Assembly: GCA_036843405.1 (NCBI GenBank)
Contig: DAITSJ010000003.1
Location: forward strand, 1 to 64,000
From: DGNJ01 sp002388905
Lineage (GTDB): Bacteria > Pseudomonadota > Gammaproteobacteria > Pseudomonadales > Porticoccaceae
Direction of reading: 5' to 3'
DNA: 64,000 bases
Of the stretch, positions 42,985 through 50,671 are shown in pieces. Numbering within the stretch: the stretch's first letter is position 1; each line of letters opens with the position of its first letter. The notes below the pieces were generated by a model that saw only the letters and a program-made list of their open reading frames with translations, was not told the origin of the DNA and did not search any database. The translations under genes and the position numbers were made by a program.

Positions 42985-43913
42985 TGAGCATTTTGGTAGT
43001 TGCCGAGCACAGCAATACGGAGCTGAACGCGTCAGCCCTGCACACAGTGACTGCCGCCCAGGCCATTGGCGGTGATATCGATATTCTGGTTGCCGGCAAG
43101 GACTGTGGCGCGGCCGCCGAGGCGGCCGCCAAGGTGGCCGGCGTCAATAAGGTGCTGGTGGCCGACAACGAGGCCTACGAGCACAACCTGGCGGAGAATA
43201 TTGCGCCCCTGATCGCCGAGGTCGGCAAGGGTTATTCCCACATCCTGGCCTCCGCCACCACAGGGGGCAAGAACATCATGCCCAGGGTTGCGGCCCTCCT
43301 GGACGTCCAGGCCATTTCCGATATCAGTTCCGTGGAGTCCGAGGACACCTTCAAGCGCCCCATCTACGCCGGCAACGTCATTGCCACCGTACAGAGCAGC
43401 GACAGTATCAAGGTGATCACCGTGCGCGGCACTTCGTTCGACGAAGCCGAAGCGGAAGGCGGCTCCGGAAGCATCGAGAATCTCGACGTGGTCCATAAAA
43501 GCGAAAAATCGGAATTTGTCGGCGAAGAGCTGGCCGAGTCCGATCGCCCCGACCTCACCGCCGCCAAAATCGTTATCTCCGGCGGCCGGGGCATGCAGAA
43601 CGGCGAGAACTTCGAGATGCTCAATCGCATCGCCGACAAGCTGGGTGCGGCCGTCGGTGCTTCCCGCGCCGCGGTGGATTCCGGCTTCGTGCCCAACGAT
43701 ATGCAGGTGGGCCAGACCGGCAAGATCGTCGCCCCGGACCTGTATATCGCCGTCGGTATTTCAGGCGCCATTCAGCACCTTGCCGGTATGAAGGACAGTA
43801 AGGTGATCGTCGCCATCAACAAGGACGAAGAAGCCCCTATCTTCCAGGTTGCCGATTACGGCCTGGTGGCTGACCTGTTCAAGGCCCTGCCGGAGTTGGA
43901 AGAAAAACTCTGA
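42984..43913 (+). CDS. etfA: Electron transfer flavoprotein, alpha subunit
   Basis: The FAD-binding subunit. The 309 residues include the conserved C-terminal FAD domain with GRGMQNGENFEMLNRIADKLGAAVGASRAAVDSGFVP, GQTGKIVAPDLYIAVGISGAIQHLAGM and INKDEEAPIFQVADYGLV. It ends 37 bp before a strong terminator, immediately after which a group II intron is inserted. Confidence 0.97.
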   Translation: MSILVVAEHSNTELNASALHTVTAAQAIGGDIDILVAGKDCGAAAEAAAKVAGVNKVLVADNEAYEHNLAENIAPLIAEVGKGYSHILASATTGGKNIMPRVAALLDVQAISDISSVESEDTFKRPIYAGNVIATVQSSDSIKVITVRGTSFDEAEAEGGSGSIENLDVVHKSEKSEFVGEELAESDRPDLTAAKIVISGGRGMQNGENFEMLNRIADKLGAAVGASRAAVDSGFVPNDMQVGQTGKIVAPDLYIAVGISGAIQHLAGMKDSKVIVAINKDEEAPIFQVADYGLVADLFKALPELEEKL

Positions 43914-43950
43914 CGGACATCCGGGCCACTGGCCCGGAGCAGGCCTTCGA

Positions 43951-43976
43951 AAAACCGCTCCTCGGAGCGGTTTTTT
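43951..43976 (+). terminator. Intrinsic terminator of etfBA, target of the group II intron
   Basis: AAAACCGCTC / GAGCGGTTTT form the stem around a CTCG tetraloop, followed by six Ts in total (43971-43976). One base later the intron begins at 43978, so the hairpin and U-tract are the upstream exon. Confidence 0.93.
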
Positions 43977-44362
43977 AGTGCGCCCGGCACGGGCGCACTC
44001 CTGGAGGTGAGAGTCCTCCCGTGAGCTGGCCACAGCGAACGAAGTGAAGCGCAACTGCGGAAGGGCGACCGATCGTGGGGAGGAAGCGTGGAGCGTAAAC
44101 CGTGAGCCGATGAACAAGAACCGGATACGAGGCACTGCCGAGCAGGGCGAGCGGGCTAAAAGTCGCGAAGCTCTTGTGGCCAAGGTGACGTGGTGTAAAT
44201 CCGGCGGTTGTGCGGTGAAGGAGTGTGTTCTTACCCGGGGAGATCTCGCTTCACGCCTGAAAGGGCGACGTGGCAACGCGGAGCGAGAAGTCAGCAGAGG
44301 CCATAGTAGTCGCTAATTCAGGGCGAAGGGCCAAACGAGAAGGAGCGTCAAACGCCTTGTCG

Positions 44363-45724
44363 ATGAATACTGTACGGCATCAGATGCCCGCGGCAGCGGG
44401 GCGGGCCGCCCAACGGGAAGGTGAAGCCTTACCGAAGGCGACCAGCGATGAAACAGGACTCCCGCGACGAGAACCGGAGGACGCAGGGCGAGGCCTGCTG
44501 GAGCAGGCGTTCGCACGAGAGAATATGCAGCGGGCATGGAAGCGCGTGAAGGCCAACAAGGGAGCGGCAGGTGTGGACGGGTTGGACATTGCCCAAACCG
44601 CGGAACACCTGCGATGGGCGTGGCCTGAGCTTCGCCAGCACCTGCTGAGCGGCGCCTACCAACCACAGCCCGTCCGTCGGGTAGGCATCCCGAAGCCGGA
44701 CGGCAGTGAGCGGGAACTGGGCATCCCCACCGTCACTGATCGTCTGATTCAACAGGCACTGTTGCAAGTGCTGCAACCTCTGATTGATCCCACCTTCAGC
44801 GAGCACAGCTACGGCTTCCGCCCGGGCCGTCGGGCCCACGACGCCGTGTTGGCTGCGCAGCGTTACGCCCAACAGGGCCGCCATATCGTGGTGGACGTCG
44901 ACCTGTCGAAGTTCTTCGACCGGGTCAACCACGACATCCTGATCGACCGCCTGAAGAAACGCATAAACGACCCCGGCGTTATCCGGCTGGTTCGTGCGTA
45001 CCTGAACGCGGGCATCATGGACGGTGGTGTGGTCATGGATCGGCACGAGGGCACGCCGCAAGGCGGGCCATTGTCGCCGTTGTTGGCCAACGTTCTGCTG
45101 GACGAGGTGGATAAAGTGCTGGAACGCCGGGGGCACTGCTTCGCCCGTTACGCCGATGACTGCAACGTCTACGTTCGCAGCCACAAGGCGGGAGAACGGG
45201 TCATGCAGTTACTCCGCCGCTGTTATGGAAAGTTGCGTCTGGTGATTAACGAAGCCAAGAGCGCGGTGACCAGCGTGTTCGGGCGCAAGTTCCTCGGCTA
45301 TGCCCTGTGGCAAGGGAGGAACGCTGAGGTTCGACGCGCGGTATCCACCAGGGCGTTACAGGCGTTCAAGCTCCGGATCCGGCAACTGACCCGGGGATCA
45401 GGGGGTCGCAGTATTGAACAGGTGGTAGAGCAACTCCGCCGATACCTGCTCGGCTGGAAAGGGTACTTCAGGCTGGCGCAAACGCCACGCATCTGGCGAT
45501 CACTGGATGAGTGGATACGTCGTCGTCTGAGAATGCTCCACCTCCGGCAGTGGCGGCGGGGTAAGACGATCTACCGGGAGCTGGTCCGGTTGGGTGCCAG
45601 TTCCTGGGTGGCTGAATCTGTGGCGGCTCTGAGTCGCCGCTGGTGGCACAACAGTCGCTCTGCCATCCACAATGTCCTGACGATTGCCTACTTCGACCGG
45701 TTGGGAGTGCCGAGACTCTCGTGA
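44363..45724 (+). CDS. ltrA: Group II intron reverse transcriptase/maturase
   Basis: Intron-encoded protein for splicing and retromobility. The 453 residues have RT blocks: RRVGIPKPDGSERELGIPTVTDRLIQQALL, GFRPGRRAHDAV, VVDVDLSKFFDRVNHDIL, HEGTPQGGPLSPLLANVLLDEVD and the catalytic YADD (263-266). The thumb/X maturase domain follows (about 300-420, LLGWKGYFRLAQTPRIWRSLDEWIRRRLRMLHLRQW). The protein ends shortly afterwards with no HNH endonuclease. I start at the ATG at 44363; a GTG at 44270 would add 31 residues from intron RNA sequence and is less likely. Confidence 0.93.
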   Translation: MNTVRHQMPAAAGRAAQREGEALPKATSDETGLPRREPEDAGRGLLEQAFARENMQRAWKRVKANKGAAGVDGLDIAQTAEHLRWAWPELRQHLLSGAYQPQPVRRVGIPKPDGSERELGIPTVTDRLIQQALLQVLQPLIDPTFSEHSYGFRPGRRAHDAVLAAQRYAQQGRHIVVDVDLSKFFDRVNHDILIDRLKKRINDPGVIRLVRAYLNAGIMDGGVVMDRHEGTPQGGPLSPLLANVLLDEVDKVLERRGHCFARYADDCNVYVRSHKAGERVMQLLRRCYGKLRLVINEAKSAVTSVFGRKFLGYALWQGRNAEVRRAVSTRALQAFKLRIRQLTRGSGGRSIEQVVEQLRRYLLGWKGYFRLAQTPRIWRSLDEWIRRRLRMLHLRQWRRGKTIYRELVRLGASSWVAESVAALSRRWWHNSRSAIHNVLTIAYFDRLGVPRLS

Positions 45725-45739
45725 ACCCTCAACGTCTCG

Positions 45740-45812
45740 AACCGCCCGGTGCGGACCCGCATGCCGGGTGGTGTGGGAGGGGCGGAACCTATTGGTTCCC
45801 CCCTATCCCGAT
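45740..45812 (+). ncRNA. Catalytic domain V and domain VI of the intron
   Basis: Domain V folds as ACCGCC/GGTGGT plus CGG/CCG plus TGCG/CGCA with a GACC loop and the diagnostic 2-nt bulge TG (45762-45763). With its closing bases it is about 34 nt, the expected size. Domain VI (45774-45812) follows and ends CCCTATCCCGAT; the A at 45805 in CTATCC is a possible branch point. Confidence 0.82.
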
Positions 45813-45856
45813 TGGGCGAAAAGAAAAAAGGGACAAAATTCCGGAATCCAGGGCGG

Positions 45857-46618
45857 TTATTTCCCGGTGAAGCGGGGCGTGCGTTTTTCCCGCTGGGCCC
45901 GAAGGCCTTCCCGGAAATCCCCGGATTCACGACACCGGGCAATCAGCGCCTCGGCCTCTTCCTTGTCGAGGGTGCCGTTGGCGGTCCCGTCGCAAATGTG
46001 CAGCATGGTCCGCACTGCGAGGGGAGCCAGGGAAGCAAGTCTCTGGGCCCACTCCGCGACGGTCGGTTCCAGCTCGGGCGCGGGAACGACCCGGGTCAGG
46101 AAACCGATATCGAGCAGTCGGCCGCTGTCGAACTCCTCGCAGCCGATCAGTAACCGCTTGGCGTTGTCCGGACCCAGTCGGTGGACATAGCGTTGAATGC
46201 CGGCCAGGGGATAGCTCAAGCCCAGGCGCGCGGCGGGAACGCGCAATGTCATCCCTTCTATGCCAAAGCGAAAATCGCAGCACAGGGCAATCTCGGCGCC
46301 ACCGCCGTAGACATTTCCGCCGATGGCGGCAATTTTGGGGATCCCCGTGGCGGCGAGGCGGTTGGTGAGTTCCTCGAAGCGTTCGCCGCTCATCTGCCCA
46401 TTCGCCAATTGCTTCAGGGAGGCGCCGGCGCAGAAAGTCTCACCGGCCGAAGCCCTGATAACCAGGACGCGGATACTCCGGTCGGCATTCACCTTGTCGA
46501 GGAGTTGGAGGAAATGCTCCACCGCTGCGTCCGTGAGCGCGTTGTGGCGCTCAGGCGCGTTCAGGGTGATGCTGGCGATGTCGTCACGCCGGGAAAGCAA
46601 AAGCGTTGAGTCGTTCAT
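45857..46618 (-). CDS. Crotonase (enoyl-CoA hydratase/isomerase) family protein
   Basis: 253 residues from the ATG at 46618. It has crotonase oxyanion-hole motifs AGETFCAGASLKQL (about 58-71) and GGNVYGGGAEIALCCDF (100-116). One catalytic glutamate is in place (E109, in GGGAE). The second, 20 residues later in true hydratases, is alanine (A129, in RVPAARLG), so ordinary hydratase activity is doubtful and another CoA chemistry is possible. Last gene of a leftward cluster behind cysC-sat-DHH, 22 bp after the DHH gene. A much longer open frame upstream is not supported. Confidence 0.87.
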   Translation of the reverse strand: MNDSTLLLSRRDDIASITLNAPERHNALTDAAVEHFLQLLDKVNADRSIRVLVIRASAGETFCAGASLKQLANGQMSGERFEELTNRLAATGIPKIAAIGGNVYGGGAEIALCCDFRFGIEGMTLRVPAARLGLSYPLAGIQRYVHRLGPDNAKRLLIGCEEFDSGRLLDIGFLTRVVPAPELEPTVAEWAQRLASLAPLAVRTMLHICDGTANGTLDKEEAEALIARCRESGDFREGLRAQREKRTPRFTGK

Positions 46619-46640
46619 GGCGTTTAGTCGAATATCCGGC

Positions 46641-47606
46641 TCAACCGGCCCCGTAGAAACGCGTGAATGTCTCGATAAAGCGCTGAAGCTGATCCCCGGG
46701 CAGCTCGTTGATACCCGCCGCCGCCTCCCGGCCACCGCCGGTGGGGAATTGCCGGCAAAGCTCGGACGCGCCTTTCTTGTTATTCAGGGGGGCTCGCACG
46801 CTGACCAGGTAGGTGCCATCGGGGCGTTCGGTAACGATGGCATGGGCCCGGTCCGGATGGTTGTTGGCCAGGTCGTTGCTGTAGACGCCGCTGACCCGGC
46901 GGGCCCAGGGCGCGTCGGGCAACAGGAACACGGCGGTATCGCCGGTATCCGTTTCCGGGGTGACATTAGCCGCCGCATTCATGTCTTCGCGATATCCGTT
47001 TTGAAGTATCTCGAAGTCCTCGCGGTCGTCGCGTATAAAATCGAGGGGGTCCGCATAGCGGCTTACCCGGCGGTAAAGCTCGTCGGGGCGAAAATGCAGG
47101 TCCTCCAGGGCGGCGCCGTAGCCGTTGTAGTTGATATAGATGCCCAGGTTTTTAAGGGACTCCACTTCCGCTTCCTTCAGGCCGGCATTCCGGGCCAGCC
47201 CATGTGCGCTTTTGTCCATATTGTCGCCGAAGGTGCCGACAATGGCCCAGCGCAGGAAGGCACCATCCAGGTGGTTGTTGACCAGCAGGCTGGTGCAGAC
47301 ATCCGGGGACTCGTTGATGATGGCTTTCAGGTGGCGCGAGCCGGGAATATCGCCCGGGTAGTGATGATCCACGTAGAAGACATCGGCGCCGCTGTCGAGG
47401 ATACGCTCGAGATCCGCACGGTTCTTGTCCATGGAAATGTCGAGCACTGTCACCCGGTCGCCGGCTTCGGGCTCGATTCGCTTGATCAAACTCACGTCAC
47501 GCTTGACGCCGGTGATCAGTGTCGCGTCGCGGGGTTCGGCGTTGCGCAACTGGGTCAGGGCGCAGATACCATCCGCGTCGCCGTTGAACAGGTCGTAGTC
47601 GGCCAT
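46641..47606 (-). CDS. DHH/DHHA1 phosphoesterase, possible PAP phosphatase or nanoRNase
   Basis: 321 residues with DHH motifs NGDADG (8-13), VLDIS (54-58), VDHHYPG (79-85) and a C-terminal DHHA1 motif GGGREAAAG (about 290-298). Related proteins hydrolyse pAp, short RNAs or cyclic dinucleotides; NrnA of Bacillus complements loss of CysQ by removing pAp. Lying directly behind sat and cysC, this one is plausibly the PAP-recycling enzyme of sulfate assimilation. The family call is firm; the substrate is inference. Confidence 0.87.
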   Translation of the reverse strand: MADYDLFNGDADGICALTQLRNAEPRDATLITGVKRDVSLIKRIEPEAGDRVTVLDISMDKNRADLERILDSGADVFYVDHHYPGDIPGSRHLKAIINESPDVCTSLLVNNHLDGAFLRWAIVGTFGDNMDKSAHGLARNAGLKEAEVESLKNLGIYINYNGYGAALEDLHFRPDELYRRVSRYADPLDFIRDDREDFEILQNGYREDMNAAANVTPETDTGDTAVFLLPDAPWARRVSGVYSNDLANNHPDRAHAIVTERPDGTYLVSVRAPLNNKKGASELCRQFPTGGGREAAAGINELPGDQLQRFIETFTRFYGAG

Positions 47607-47666
47607 AATGCTTCCTGAAAATGAGGCTGGACTGTCGCGGGGCCGTAGTGGCCCCGACCAACATGC

Positions 47667-48854
47667 TTACTTGTTCTGGGACTGGTAGTAGTCCATAAGT
47701 ATTTGCGCCACTTCAGGCCGGGAGAATTCCGGCGGCGGGGCGATGCCTTCACTGAGCATCTGGCGGACCTTGGTGCCGGAGAGAAGCACAAAATCATCCT
47801 TGTCGTGGTCCGGCGCCTCTTTCATCATCACGACCTTGTTCAGCTTCTTGGAGTAGGCCGTGTGATCGGCCCGGAAGATGTCGATTTCCAGGGCGTCGGC
47901 GGGTACGCGCTCGTCGAAAATGGCCTGGGCATCGAAGGGGCCGTAATAGTCGCCCACGCCGGCGTGGTCGCGCCCCACGATCAGGTGAGTGGCACCCATG
48001 TTCTGGCGGAATACGGCATGGAGTACGGCTTCCCGGGGGCCGGCATAGAGCATGTCGAAGCCATAGCCGGTAACCATGACGGTATTCTTGGGGAAGTACA
48101 CTTCCACCATCTTGCGGATGCAGGCGTCCCGCACCGGCGCGGGAATGTCGCCCTCCTTGAGCTTGCCCAGCAGCATGTGGACCACGACACCGTCCGCGTC
48201 GAGTCGTTCCAGGGCCATGCGGCACAGTTCCTCGTGGGCCCGGTGCATGGGGTTGCGCGTCTGGAAGGCGACGACTTTTTCCCAGCCGCGTTCCTGGATT
48301 TCGTTGCGGATTTCAACGGCGGTGCGGAATGTGTCCGGGAAATCGTCCTGGAAATAACTGAAATTCAGCACTTCAATCGGCCCCGAGAGCAGGGTATTGC
48401 CCAGGCCGGTGAATGTCGCCACGCCCGGGTGTTCCGGGTCCAGGGTGCCGAAAATATCCCTGGCCATGGACTGGAGCTGGTCGTCGGTGACCGCCTCCAC
48501 GGCTTCCACGTCCATGATCGCGAGTACCGGCTCGCCTTCCACGTTGGGATCGCGCAGGGCGATGCGCTGGCCCGTCTCGATACCGCTTTCCCGGGTCAGG
48601 TTCAGGATCGGCACCGGCCAGAAAAGGCCATTGTCGGTGCGCATATCCTTGGCGACGGAGAGGGCGTCCGCCAGGTTCATATAACCTTCGAGAGGGTTGA
48701 AATAACCGGCCCCCAGCATCACGGCATTGGCCGCCGCGGCGGAATTGAGCAGCAGGGAAGGAAGGCTCTCCGCTTCCCGGACCAACTGGTGGTGTTTTTC
48801 CGTGTCGTAAACAAAACGCGGATTGAGTGTATCGGAACCGTGGGGTTTGATCAC
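47667..48854 (-). CDS. sat: ATP sulfurylase (sulfate adenylyltransferase), single-subunit type
   Basis: Makes APS and pyrophosphate from ATP and sulfate. The 395-residue protein has the PUA-like N-terminal domain and the catalytic motifs FQTRNPMHRAHE (197-208) and GRDHAGVG (294-301). This is the homo-oligomeric Sat family, also used in sulfur oxidisers and sulfate reducers, not the CysDN heterodimer of enterics and Pseudomonas. It sits 56 bp after cysC. The pair points to PAPS formation for assimilation or sulfation rather than energy metabolism. Confidence 0.96.
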   Translation of the reverse strand: MIKPHGSDTLNPRFVYDTEKHHQLVREAESLPSLLLNSAAAANAVMLGAGYFNPLEGYMNLADALSVAKDMRTDNGLFWPVPILNLTRESGIETGQRIALRDPNVEGEPVLAIMDVEAVEAVTDDQLQSMARDIFGTLDPEHPGVATFTGLGNTLLSGPIEVLNFSYFQDDFPDTFRTAVEIRNEIQERGWEKVVAFQTRNPMHRAHEELCRMALERLDADGVVVHMLLGKLKEGDIPAPVRDACIRKMVEVYFPKNTVMVTGYGFDMLYAGPREAVLHAVFRQNMGATHLIVGRDHAGVGDYYGPFDAQAIFDERVPADALEIDIFRADHTAYSKKLNKVVMMKEAPDHDKDDFVLLSGTKVRQMLSEGIAPPPEFSRPEVAQILMDYYQSQNK

Positions 48855-48910
48855 AAGCTTTCTCCTGTCATTCGGATATTCGGTGGTTTATCGGGGGCGC
48901 TTTTGCGCCT

Positions 48911-49531
48911 TCAGGCCCCCTGAAGGTAGCCGTTGTCTTCCAGGTACTTGATGATAACGGCGACCTCATCTTCCAGCGACATCTCGTTGGTGGACAGATG
49001 GATTTCCGGGTTTTCCGGCGCTTCGTAGGGGTCGTCGATGCCGGTGAAGTTCTTGATCTCGCCGGCCCGGGCCTTTTTGTAGAGGCCCTTGGGATCGCGC
49101 TTTTCCGCTTCGTCCAGCTTGCAGTCGACGAAAACTTCGATAAAGTCCATGCCCGCTTCTTCGTGCAGCTTGCGCACGTTGTCGCGGTCTTCCCGATAGG
49201 GGCTGATAAAACTGGACAGGGTGATGATGCCGGCGTCCACGTAGAGCTTGGCGATCTCGCCGATACGGCGGATGTTCTCTTTCCGGTCCTCGGCGGAGAA
49301 GCCGAGGTTCTTGTTGATGCCGAAGCGGATGTTATCGCCGTCGAGCCGGTAGGCGAGCTTGCCCGCCTCGTAGAGGGCCCCTTCGAGGGCCACGGCAATG
49401 GTGCTCTTGCCGCTGCCGGAGAGGCCGGTAAACCACAGGGTGGCGCCTTTCTGGCCGAGCAATTTGTTCCGGTCGGCGCGGGTTACCGTGCCGTCGTGCC
49501 AGTGAATGTTGGTCGCGATCTGCTGAGTCAT
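48911..49531 (-). CDS. cysC: Adenylylsulfate kinase
   Basis: Phosphorylates APS to PAPS. The 206 residues have the P-loop GLSGSGKST (36-44), DGDNIRFGINKNLGFSAEDRKENIRRIGE and FISPYREDRDNVR, all characteristic. It is a stand-alone kinase, not fused to CysN. First gene of the leftward cysC-sat-DHH-crotonase cluster, divergent from a LysR-type gene. Confidence 0.97.
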   Translation of the reverse strand: MTQQIATNIHWHDGTVTRADRNKLLGQKGATLWFTGLSGSGKSTIAVALEGALYEAGKLAYRLDGDNIRFGINKNLGFSAEDRKENIRRIGEIAKLYVDAGIITLSSFISPYREDRDNVRKLHEEAGMDFIEVFVDCKLDEAEKRDPKGLYKKARAGEIKNFTGIDDPYEAPENPEIHLSTNEMSLEDEVAVIIKYLEDNGYLQGA

Positions 49532-49609
49532 AACGAATGCCCTGAAAGTGGTGGATTAGGCTAGTGCCGTCAAGATAAGGGGTATGGGATAAAAAGTAAA
49601 AGTGATATT

Positions 49610-49632
49610 TTTTGTATAATGTATTAACAAAA
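49610..49632. promoter_or_regulatory. Palindromic LysR-type binding site in the cysC/lysR divergent promoter
   Basis: TTTTGT (49610-49615), 11 bp, ACAAAA (49627-49632) is a perfect dyad containing the T-N11-A core of LysR-family operators. It overlaps TATAAT (49615-49620), a possible -10 for the rightward lysR gene. On the minus strand TTGTTA with TATCAC 17 bp further could be the cysC promoter. This arrangement allows co-regulation and autorepression. Confidence 0.6.
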
Positions 49633-49661
49633 CTGGTCGATTAACGGTCGGATCCCGCGCC

Positions 49662-50564
49662 ATGAAATATACCCTCCGTCAACTGGAAATATTCCTTGCC
49701 GTGGCCCGGCAGGGCAACACCACTGCCGCCGCCGGAGAGCTGAACCTCTCGCAATCGGCGGTGAGTGCGGCACTGCGGGCCCTGGAACACAGCTACGATG
49801 TGCGGCTCTTCGACCGCGTTGGCAAGAAACTGGAGTTGAACCTGACCGGGCAGTCACTGCGAAAGAAGGCGGAGTCGCTGTTGGCTCACGCCAGGGAGTA
49901 CGATCTGGAACTGGCCCGCCACCAGTACATTGGTCATCTCAAGGTAGGCACCAGCTTTACCATCGGCAATCACCTGGCGGTTGAGTGCCTGGCCAGTTAT
50001 CTGGCCGAATACCCGGAGGCCCGGGTGGAATTCGACGTATCCAATTCTCCCGACGTTATCGCCAGGGTGCTCAATTACGAGGTGGACCTGGGGATGGTGG
50101 AGAACGCCTCGCCCCGCAAGGACCTGGAGTTGATCCCCTGGCTAAGGGACGAACTGGTTGTATTCTGCAGCCCCGACCACCCGCTCGCCGGCAAGCGGAG
50201 AGCACTTACTGAAAGGGATATCGAGGGCCTGGCGTGGATATTGAGAGAACCGGAATCCGGCGCTCGCAAAACATTCGAGGCCGCGTTCGCGCCGCTGTTG
50301 CCGGCTCTGAATGTCTATCTCGAGTTCAAACACAACGAAGCAATCAAGAAGGCGGTGGAAGCGGGGCTTGGCGTCGGCTGCCTGTCCCGGATCGTGTTGC
50401 AGAAAAATCTAAAGGAAGGCAGCCTGATTCCCCTCAACCTGAGCAACAAGTTCAACCTGAGACGCACGTTCTATTTCGCCCTCGCCGCCAACCGCTATCA
50501 TATGAGTGCGGTGGACAACTGGCTGTCAGTTTGCAAGCGATTCCCGGACGATCTGGACCGATAA
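49662..50564 (+). CDS. LysR-type regulator, probably of the sulfate-activation cluster
   Basis: 300 residues with an N-terminal winged helix-turn-helix (LRQLEIFLAVARQGNTTAAAGELNLSQSAVSAALRALE) and a periplasmic-binding-protein-like effector domain (about 90-295). It resembles the CysL/CbbR/YeiE branch more than CysB. Divergent orientation from cysC with a T-N11-A dyad between them suggests it controls cysC-sat. The effector is unknown. The ATG at 49662 has a poor ribosome-binding site. Confidence 0.9.
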   Translation: MKYTLRQLEIFLAVARQGNTTAAAGELNLSQSAVSAALRALEHSYDVRLFDRVGKKLELNLTGQSLRKKAESLLAHAREYDLELARHQYIGHLKVGTSFTIGNHLAVECLASYLAEYPEARVEFDVSNSPDVIARVLNYEVDLGMVENASPRKDLELIPWLRDELVVFCSPDHPLAGKRRALTERDIEGLAWILREPESGARKTFEAAFAPLLPALNVYLEFKHNEAIKKAVEAGLGVGCLSRIVLQKNLKEGSLIPLNLSNKFNLRRTFYFALAANRYHMSAVDNWLSVCKRFPDDLDR

Positions 50565-50671
50565 AAAACTGATGTATGCCGAATCGCTTCACGATGCCCA
50601 CGCCGGAGCGCCCGTCGGGAGAGACAGATAAGCCCGGGCGTGGCGGCGTGTAGAAAAACGGGATAAATTCC

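Larger units (their letters stand above)
43978..45812 (+). mobile_element. Complete group II intron, group IIC-like, inserted after a terminator
   Basis: About 1835 bp. The 5' end is GTGCGCCC, the group II GUGYG-type boundary, opening with a GTGCGCCCG/CGGGCGCAC hairpin (43978-43998). A structured domain I-III RNA region follows to about 44340, then the maturase gene, then domain V (45740-45773) and domain VI ending CCCGAT at 45812. Insertion directly after an intrinsic terminator and a maturase without an apparent endonuclease domain fit group IIC. A TAAAA at 44157-44161 could be EBS1 pairing with TTTTA (43973-43977) in the 5' exon. Both ends appear intact. Boundaries are inferred, not mapped. 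Confidence 0.88.

Noticed and set aside
44270..44362. 31-residue N-terminal extension of the intron maturase from GTG 44270
   Set aside because: It is translated from the structured RNA part of the intron, and RT homology begins well after the ATG at 44363.
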